Shown: piece by piece, positions 55,309 to 64,000 of the stretch
How positions within the stretch are numbered: the stretch's first letter is position 1
Layout of the letters: every line of letters begins with the position of its first letter
Assembly (NCBI GenBank): GCA_009760885.1
Contig: CM019707.1
Location: 31,361,687 to 31,425,686, forward strand
Length of the DNA stretch: 64,000 nucleotides
Origin: Achatina immaculata
Lineage: Eukaryota; Mollusca; Gastropoda; Stylommatophora; Achatinidae
Direction of reading: 5' to 3'
Translations under genes and position numbers: made by a program
Notes under the pieces: generated by a model
Seen by the model: only the letters and a program-made list of their open reading frames with translations
Told to the model about the DNA's origin: nothing
Database searches by the model: none

Positions 55309-57078
55309 AAGATATCCATGCCATCGAGACAGGGATCGTCATGGTTCCCATTAAAACACTCAGGACTGCAGTGTGGTTACAAAGCTTAAAGAGCGAACCA
55401 GACGATTACGTCATGTGAGACCTGGACACTGGAGGAAGGGAGGAAAGGGTTACCCAAGTAGTTGAGAGGGACACCCGATGAGTGAACGGCATAGGATGGA
55501 CTTCTGAAGATAGTTGACTGGAGTATCTGGCTCTGATGTTGGCAGTATCTGTCTGTGTGATGCATGCAAGAAGTACCATCGCTTATCATCGCAACTTTAT
55601 CAAGTTTCGTGAGAACTTGATTATCCTCAAGTCTTCATCGACCTGCAGTAAACAATTCCCCATGCTCTGATCAACGGCCCCTTGTTACCTGCTTTTAAGT
55701 GGCCTGTAAGGAGGATGCTCCTGTAGTTGTCGCAGGCATAATCACGACCGAAGGACTTTATAACGTTTCGTTGATACACGATCACTTACATAGACTTTAA
55801 GGAACGTTTAAACGTGTGCAGTCAGAGAAGGACGCGTGTATAATGGGTCACCGTGTTACACTAAGGCGGTGGAGTCTGCGCAGAAATATTCCACCTTCTC
55901 CTGCCTTTTCAGCTTCGTCATAGTCAGCAAGCTGCCCGCCAGAGCTCTCTGCCTTGTCCAACATGATGCCTCAGTGCCCACACCGCAGCGCTTACAGAGA
56001 GCATAATTTTCGTTGTTCCAGGGAGATGAAACAAGAACAAGATCTACAAATACTGTTAACGAAAAGCCCTCTGAAGTTTCCCTCCATAGAAGGGCGAATG
56101 AAACTGGGAATATACAAGTGAATGTTTGTGACAGAGAAACGGGGACAGTATAACTGTTTGATCATGTTTGTGACAGAAAAAAACATTGACAGCATAACTA
56201 TCTGGTCATGTCTGTGACAGATAAACTGTGACAGCACAACTGTTTGATCAAGGAAGGACACTGGCATGTCCGTGGTAGTCTACATTATAACAGTCGGGCT
56301 GGAGGCCACCTACAAGTTTCCTCAAGACTTTGCCCTTCCCGTAACTTGTTCTCGTGAGTTCTTGTAACATCCTGCGGCAAGTTAAGAATTTCATCCCTCC
56401 CCCCCCCCCCCCCCCAGAGTCCATCAGTCTACCAAAAGATCGTTTTTAATGAATGAGCTTTCTAGTGAAGATCCAACTCGTTCGATTACTACCTGTCCTA
56501 GCAGCCAGGTTACTCTCACCGGCAGGTGTTATTACCTGGGTCAAGGGGAGATAATTAGATTCTTGAACCTGCAGCTTTTGAGGGGGAGTGGCAGAATTTC
56601 CGCACACATTTTTTTTTTAAACAAGCCCTTCAAGAAAGCCAGGTACTGTGGTTTTAATAAACCTTTTCATTTTAGATTTTAAACCTTTTCATTTTATCTT
56701 CCCTCTGTTAAGATATTGTGTGTGTGTGTGGCGGGGTGTGGGGAGATCCCGTTTGTGGGAATACCTCAAGTGCTTTTTTTTTCCTTCTCTTTTTTCTTGA
56801 TTTGTAATTACTACAGGGGTAGTGAGTTCTCACTCTCTGTTCGCATCGCTGACGGGGTGGGTGTGCCGATGTGGGTGTAATTTATGTTGGGTCTACTTCT
56901 GGTAAAGCTGTGCCGGCTGTTAGAACGGGTTGTTCTCGCTTTCATGTTCTGTAGTTTGCGGGTATGCATTTACTGTTATTACACAGCGTCCCGTCAAGCC
57001 AGTGTTATTTGCTGTCACTGAGTGAAGTAGAGGAATGAATGAATGGCAAGTTCCTGGCGTATCCTTGCCGTGGAGTGG
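55309..57078. other. About 1.8 kb without recognised gene; tandem repeat at 56110-56255
   Basis: TGTTTGTGACAGA and AACTGTTTGATCATG recur about three times with a period near 50-60 bp at 56120-56250. Poly-C of 17 at 56399-56415. (TG)n at about 56717. No gene. Confidence 0.55.
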
Positions 57079-57362
<284 letters not shown>

Positions 57363-57436
57363 CCCCGCATCCCTTTATTTTTTAATACTGTCTTTTGAAT
57401 GGAAAACACGTACCCGTTCTGTTTTTTAAAGCTGAT

Positions 57437-57517
57437 GAAAACTAAAGAAGAAAGGTTTAAAACTAAAGAAGAAAGGTTTAAAACTAAAGAAGAAAGGTTT
57501 AAAACTAAAGATGAAAG
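57437..57517. repeat. 22-bp tandem repeat, four copies
   Basis: AAACTAAAGAAGAAAGGTTT plus AA, nearly identical. Confidence 0.93.
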
Positions 57518-58344
57518 GTGTAAATTTTGACAAAGCAACAAAACAAGGGAAGAAAGAACATACAGCACGGCGGGACACACTTCGATATGAAATAGCGTCT
57601 TGACCATTCTGTTTTCCACTAAAGGCTGGGATCAAAACGAACCCCATCATCATCATCATCATCATCTTCTTACAAAACTCCACTAACCTGTACGTTGTGG
57701 TGTACGTCGGAATGAGAAATTACTCTTTAGCGGTTCAAAACAATTGCATAATCACATTTCCTGAATGCCTCTCTTAAGATGATTCAAGAATGCTTTAATC
57801 AAGATTCGTCACTGTTTGCGCCTGGATTTAGAAACTGTGTATATAGCTCTGCAAATATGTTTACTCCGGGCGGCAAACATGGGAACTATTTCTTCAAGTG
57901 TCGGATTAACGAAGCGGTCCGGAGCACTTTGGCTTGCGTCACGTCCTGTCTGTTGTCTCGTTTCTAGACAGTCCGCGAAAGAGTTCATGAACAAGTATGG
58001 CTGCAAATAGCTCGTAGTGAGATATCTTGAGGTCGTTATAGATATGTTCCATTGCTCTTGAGAAAAAGCGCGTAGGAAATGTTGCCAGATCGTTTCAGTT
58101 TCAATTTGTTGATCTCTCAAAGGGAAAGCATTCTTATTAACTCTTTGATCGCGTTCAAAACTGGGAGGTATCTGGCATGAGCCACGGGTCAGCAGATTGT
58201 AAGGTGGTTAAAAGTAGACAATGCAGACATGGCTGTAGAGTTGGGATAGTGAACTAGGGAACAATTTTTAATTGAATTAGTGTAGATAAAAGATCTATGC
58301 AAGGGACAGTATCGAAGTCGCGCCGTAGAAAAATGAAAGCAGTC
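57518..58344. other. No gene; (ATC)n and a piggyBac-like end
   Basis: (ATC)n lies at about 57645-57667. TTAACTCTTTGATCGCG at 58138 resembles one piggyBac-type terminus but no partner was found. No gene. Confidence 0.5.
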
Positions 58345-58770
58345 AGAATTTGAAGTGTGATGAAAGAGTCGGGAATCTGAGATATGATGATAGGAACGAA
58401 GTCCAGAGTGTGATGTACGATTCATAGTCCGAGATGTGAAGTAAGAGTCGGGGTTCGATGTGTGATGTGAGATTCGGAGTTCGAAGTGTGATGGACGAGT
58501 CAGGAGTCCGAGGTGTGATGTAAGAGTCAGGGGTCCGAGATGTGATGTAAGAGTCGGGAGTCCGAGATGTGATGTAAGAGTCGGAAGTCCGAGGTGTGAT
58601 GTAAGAGTCGGGAGTCCGAGATGTGATGTAAGAGTCGGGGGTCCGAGGTGTGATGTAAGAGTCGGGAGTCCGAGATGTGATGTAAGAGTCGGGAGTTCGA
58701 GATGTGATATAAGGGTCGGGAGTCCGAGATGTGATGTAAGAGTCGGGAGTCCGAGATGTGATGAAAAAAA
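58345..58770. repeat. Minisatellite, 27-bp unit
   Basis: About 15 units of GTCGGGAGTCCGAGATGTGA plus TGTAAGA. The period is nine codons, so reverse frames are open. Units at the left end are more diverged. Confidence 0.94.
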
Positions 58771-61585
58771 AAACCAACCCTGAATTAACCGGTAGAAACG
58801 GGACATAATAAAGCTATCAAGCAGTAAAAGGAAAATGATGCACATATTATAGCACCCGGCAAAGGGGGGCGGGGGTGTAAAGGAGAATGATATCTATGAA
58901 GGAAAAAAGAGTAATGACTTTCAAGAGAGAATGATTATATTCATTGCATGAGGCAAAAATCGGGCGCTGCCAAACCTCGCACTTTTCAGACAACCAGTTC
59001 CACTTGCGTTGTGTGGGAGGGTCTTGATTGTCTGTCTGTATCTCGTCTACATACAATGATGCCACCACCTCCGCTCTGTTCATGCCATTGGTCTACAGAT
59101 TCCAGAACTTATCCACTCTATTAAGTTATATGCTCCCTTCAGAGACTTAAGACACCAAACCTGGCATCAGGAAAATAGCATGACATGAATGGAAGAGTTA
59201 ATGGTGGGATTTAATAAGGCGACCTATCTTTTACCTTGAATGGCTTGGGTATATGAAAAACCGAACGAAGATTTTTTTTTCCCTTATCTTTTTTTTTAAA
59301 AAAAAGGGGAAGTCAGGGGTCTGTTTACATAGAAACAGGCACTGACAAAGAAGTACTTAGTTTCCCCGTCATTGCGATATCAACTGTCCTCTCTGTTTAT
59401 TCGTTCAACACCTTCAGATCTTCCACGGGGCACAAAATCTTCCGCCAACGACCCATAATGCCACCAAAAAGGTGACGGTATCAGAAGATCCAGCGGTGTC
59501 GAGGGGCGTGCAGTCAGAGAGAGAGAGAGAGAGAGAGAGACTGAGAGAGAGAGAGAGAGAGAGAGATGGAAAAAAATTGTTGGGGGCGAGGAAAATAGAA
59601 ACACCGTCGACTGGTTGAGTGGCATTTTGGTGGGGGGAAAAAGAAAGGGGGAAAAAAAGAGAGAGGGGGGAAAGTGGAATTAGCAGCAAACGGCGGGGAA
59701 GAAACAGCTATCTCGGCGTGGGTGGTAGTCAGCGTGTGAGAGACCCAAGGGTGGACGGAGATTTGATGGGAGAAGGGAGCTTTTTCCCCCAACACTGGCC
59801 AACTTATAAAGATTGATTCCTGGCTAGGTGTAGGGACAAAATCATTACAACCGTTATAACATTCTTCTGCCGGGCTTTAAAGGGTTAACTTCAGACGCTG
59901 TTGGAGTCGGACCGGATAACTTTGAAAGGGGGAAGAAAATGTTAACTTCTGTTACTATAAATCAGGAACATTCTTTTATGTAACATTTTGTGTGTGTGTG
60001 TGTGTTGTTGTTGTTGTTTCGCGCTGGCTTTATTTCTTCAATTATGGCGAACATACACGAAGTGATTTCATTTCCTCATCATTAAACTGGACTTTGTGAA
60101 GGCATTTTGTTTCTTCGTACAGCAGTTTAAGCCTTTGTTTTTACACATTTTGATTCCGTGCATCTGGCTTGAGGTTGTTAACAAACTCCTTCTCTGGAAC
60201 ATTTTTTAGAGCAAACAAACAAGAACAATTGTTTTCCCCCCAAGTTACTGGATCTACTTTCACGCGGATTAATCTGCTACGGTACGCAGTGTTGACTGTT
60301 TGAATACCTTTGATCACACCACATTCCTTTTTCTACCTGTAATGAATTACTCACCAATTATGCCTTATCCAAGCGAAGAGCCAACTCTCTCAGCTTGTTG
60401 GAATTCCGGCCAGAGGTATCATTTTTATCATGTTGTATGTTAACGTCCAATTTTATTTATTTCTTTGTAAATTGTATCTAACAATTTCTTATCTACTGTT
60501 TTACTGGTGGGGGGGGGGGGGGGGGGGGGAGTAAGATAAACAGTGAATTTTAAGTTTATCTGTAATATTTGCCACAAACAGTAAATAGGTTTTTTTTTCG
60601 GGTTTTTTTTCATTAAAATTTTCAATCGGTTTCGGTATTGTTGGAGCACTGGAACTACAACTACAACATCACCGAAACTACATTACACTTTTGTCCTGGC
60701 CCTGTTATTACGGCTGGGCCAAATTACAGACCCGAGAATCCATATTGTCTGAAACGACATTTATAATTACAGCTTACGGATACTTAGATCTTTGTGTCAC
60801 TTGAAAGATTCTAAGTCATGTATTTAGAATCAGTCAGCTGTGACCGAGTTTTACATTAAAAAAAAAAAAACCTGTTTCCCCCCTCGTTATGTAGGTGGTC
60901 TCAGCGTTGTGAGAAAACACTTGCTTTTGTGAATTTAAATGTTCCTTTCACGAGGCCAGCTTCGCCTCAGATGTGTCCCCAGGTATGTTTGAGATCCGCC
61001 AAGCCCAGGTAGGGGGTGTATTGAAGTGTGCATAAGTTGCTGGAACAGAGGAAAAAGCCCGTTATTTTGTAGTAGCTGGGGGTTTTTCCCTTGGTTGTTC
61101 TTCCTTGTAGCCGGAACTGCTGGTAACTAAGGCACCCGACAGCATGCTGGGAATGTCTGGAATACAGATGTAAGATCGGATAGGGGTGAGTAGACTGCTG
61201 TGACTCTTCTAAAATTCCCAGAGAAGGGAAGATCTCAAGAAGATTCACTGCTGAAGGAACCCAGTTGAAGCCTCTGGTTGGTCGTGCCATCTCACCAACA
61301 CCATCAGCAGCAGGAGTCTTTGAAGGTACGCTACCCTTTCCAATCAGGTTTAACTTTCTGGCAGTGAAGACACAAAGATTATCATCTTTATAACATAATC
61401 AGCTAAAGATAACGTTGATACTTCGCTGTGTGAAAAAAAAGTGTGTTACTGTGTAAAACTTGACTTATAGAATGCGGATTTGCTGAGTTCTGGAAGTTGA
61501 AGTTTTCGTGAAATCATTTCCCTTTCATGTGATCGTGTGTATGTGTGTGTGCTCATCCGATAACTTGTATTTGTAGTTTTCTTTG

Positions 61586-61618
<33 letters not shown>

Positions 61619-63035
61619 ACACACACACAAAGCTTCTGAAATGAATGATCTCGCTGCATATTTGTTAGCTTTATATTTTCTTTTTTACACTCTGCAATTT
61701 TTTTTTTAACCACATGATTTGTTTATTTATCATTTGATTCTGTTTTTGTTATTTTCACTTTATTTATTGATATATCACTTTACTTGTTGATTTATCTCTC
61801 GGTTTGTTGATTTTTCACTTTATTTCTTGATGTGTCGATTCTCTCTTTGAAATATGTTTGGATTTTTCTTAACCTTTTTATATATTTGGGGAGAGATTAT
61901 GGGAGAAAGATAAGAATGGAGAAGTTGTATTTTCAAAGGGTGAGTTGTTCGCCCAGGGCTGTGTGACAGTTTGTCCTTCAACTCCAGTGTAAGAGAGAGA
62001 GAGAAGAAGAAGAAGAAGAGAATATGCCGTCAGCTAATACGCCTTTAGTGTCTGATGAAGATATGAATATCTCCCAAAATAAGCTAAATTTATTACTTTT
62101 AAGAAAGTTTTCATAGACAACAAATGTCAAGTTTTTAGCTCATTTGTGCGAACTCAGCAGAACTGATTACATTTAAGTACATAATCAAGATATGACTTTT
62201 AACAGTGTGACATCATTAGGTGACTCAGGCAGCATGGACTTATGAAATCATCATATTATTCCAGGCCTGTCTCCCAGTGACAGCTTGCCACGTGGCCTTT
62301 AACTCTGGGAACTCTCATTAAAACGCCAGAATAGAAAGTAAAGATTAATATTAAATGGCGGAGAGTTCCATGAAGCCAGCGTGAGTAATCAGCCCAACCT
62401 TTAATCTGTCCTAGCTTGTCACTATGACCCTCGATGTCAATCTTCGTGTTCATGTGCACATATATCTTTGGCACATATCATCAAACGATAGATCGATCCT
62501 ATAAAATGATCAGCGTGGGATATATTTCTCTCAAAAGAGTTTTCACACATTTTGGTTGTTCAGGACATAAAAACTCGCGTTAGCTCCTGTTTTTTAAAAC
62601 AAACTATCTTCACAAACTCGCGTTAAAGTTATTTAACTGTCTTAAGATTTTATGAGCGATTAAAATGCATGTTCTTTATTACGCCACAGTCTCTCTGACT
62701 AGCATATTTTTTATATTTCCATTATTCCCTGTATATTATTTTTTAAATTTAAATTACCAGACCGTTTTAGGGTAGCTTTTTCTTTTTATCCAAATCAGTT
62801 TATTTGTTCAACCAGTTAATTTGAAAAAAAAAACTAAGATTACTTTTTCCGCCAGACCATATTTTTGACATCTCTATTGTTCACTATATTTATGAAACAG
62901 TGAATAAGGTTTTGGTGAAACTAAATGGCTTCAAACACTGAAGGGTGAGTGATTTAAAGAAAAATAAAAAGTGTGTATAACTTCCTGTTAGTTTAGAGGA
63001 AATTTATTCTATTCTGCATAAGTTTATGAGTGCAG
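58771..63035. other. About 4.3 kb, longest stretch with few repeats; no gene recognised
   Basis: Contains (GA)n at about 59517-59566, a (TG)n/(TTG)n run at about 59990-60018, a 21-G run at 60509-60529, (CT)n at about 61586-61619 and (GAA)n at about 62001-62020. The segment 60960-61330 is slightly less AT-rich; a GAAG/GTACG donor-like site at about 61325 follows an open stretch, but I cannot support an exon. If a host gene crosses this window, this interval and 8.2-10.3 kb are the best places to look. Confidence 0.5.
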
Positions 63036-63125
63036 CCATGCGTGTCTTTGTGTCAGTGATAACGAGTCTCTGTGTCAGTGATAACGAGTCTCTGTGTCAG
63101 TGATAACGAGTCTATGTGTCAGTCC
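63036..63125. repeat. Tandem repeat, about 22-25-bp unit
   Basis: GTGTCAGTGATAACGAGTCT repeats three to four times. Confidence 0.9.
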
Positions 63126-63214
63126 CATGTTTTTGTGTCAAGTTTTCTTATATGATTTTTTTTTCCCAGCACATCACTTTTCAGTTATGTTAACTGATTT
63201 GTCTAAAATATCAC

Positions 63215-63515
63215 TTGTCACATTTTTCTTAGCTGATTTTTTTCCACTTATAAATTGTCAGATTTTTCTTAGCTGATTTATCCACTATTATAAATTGTCA
63301 GATTTTTCTTAGCTGATTTTTCCCCACTATTATAAATTGTCAGATTTTTCTTAGCTGATTTTTCCCCACTATTATAAATTGTTAAATTTTTCTTAGCTGA
63401 TTTTTTCCCACTATTATAAATTGTCAGATTTTTCTTAGCTGATTTTTTCCCACTATTATAAATTGTCACATTTTTCTTAGCTGATTTTTTTTCCACCATC
63501 ATAAATTATCACGTT
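63215..63515. repeat. Minisatellite, about 42-bp unit
   Basis: TTGTCAGATTTTTCTTAGCT, GATTTTTCCCCAC and TATTATAAA repeat about seven times with T-run length variation. Confidence 0.93.
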
Positions 63516-64000
63516 TTTCTTGAGTGATATTTTTCCCTCATCACGCTACATGCTAATTTTCAGTTGGTTTTCCTCCTCTCTTTATTCACACTCAATCAAA
63601 TTCATCGTTGAACCTGGAACTTCCGGCGCAGGTAAATCCCCAAGGCTGGTCAACTATGTCCCTTTTACACGTTTAATGTCTGAGGGTGAAACCTTTCCCT
63701 TGAGTTGGAAATTTCCTCTCAAATCAATTTTGTCCTAAACTATTAACTATGCTTTTTTTTTCTCTCCGACGTCGAGTTTATGCGTGACCAAAAAAAAAAA
63801 AAATGTTGCTACATTTACGAAGATTGTATTTATCACTTCCTTTCTATTATTGTTTAACTTTTCTTAAACTTCCGAGATTTTTTTTTTCTGCGTGATTTGA
63901 GCAGTCAGTTACATTTTTCTTCAGCGGCGTACGGTCCGTCGCCAGTGATTCACTTCCATACCGCAGGAGTGTTTTTCATTCAGTATTATAGCGGCCATTG
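63516..64000. other. No gene recognised
   Basis: T-rich, with T and A runs at about 63752 and 63790. The window ends in unremarkable sequence. Confidence 0.5.

Overview
This is eukaryotic, non-coding, repeat-saturated DNA. I found no host protein-coding gene, no convincing functional tRNA, rRNA or snRNA gene, and no bacterial or viral gene cluster. Microsatellites, poly-G/C runs, tRNA-derived SINE heads, several non-LTR retrotransposon families and small DNA-transposon remnants suggest an invertebrate animal. A lophotrochozoan, most plausibly a gastropod or other mollusc, is my inference; nothing here proves a taxon. The window looks like intergenic or deep intronic sequence. The longest open frames are by-products of tandem repeats whose unit is a multiple of three.

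Layout. 0-8 kb: a (TATG)n tract, then minisatellites with units of about 52, 35, 30, 24, 36 and 32 bp, two SINE heads, and LINE fragments at 4.3 and 5.5 kb. 8-10.3 kb: a 150-bp foldback, then mostly single-copy-looking sequence. 10.3-14.1 kb: a 44-bp array and a very uniform 46-bp array of about 36 units. 14.4-20.6 kb: a tRNA-like SINE head, an internally deleted mariner copy, a LINE fragment, a recurrent 3'-end repeat and a 500-bp pyrimidine tract. 20.6-27.6 kb: a possible piggyBac-type MITE, a LINE nested in a minisatellite, and the first full copy of an unclassified dispersed repeat (element A). 27.9-29.65 kb: a hAT-like element mostly filled by a G-rich 29-bp array. 29.7-34.9 kb: a 40-bp array, (CTAC)n and (CTAT)n tracts, a 542-bp duplicated composite array and two LINE fragments. 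35-51 kb: more LINE, SINE and MITE pieces between small arrays. 51.7-53.35 kb: a third element A copy swollen by two internal minisatellites. 53-64 kb: sparser, with a LINE tail at 55 kb, a large (CTAT)n/(CTGT)n tract at 57 kb and arrays at 58.4 and 63.2 kb.

How the parts relate. At least six LINE families are present as 5'-truncated 3' ends. Four insertions keep recognisable target-site duplications of 9-12 bp. Each family tends to end in its own short tandem tail, and two copies landed inside minisatellites and split them. Conversely, two kinds of transposable element (the hAT-like element and element A) carry minisatellites grown inside them. The window is therefore most informative as a record of mobile elements creating, carrying and disrupting tandem repeats. 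I saw no new gene system. The strongest candidates for novelty are element A, the array-bearing hAT element, and the shared 3' end that precedes different tetranucleotide arrays.
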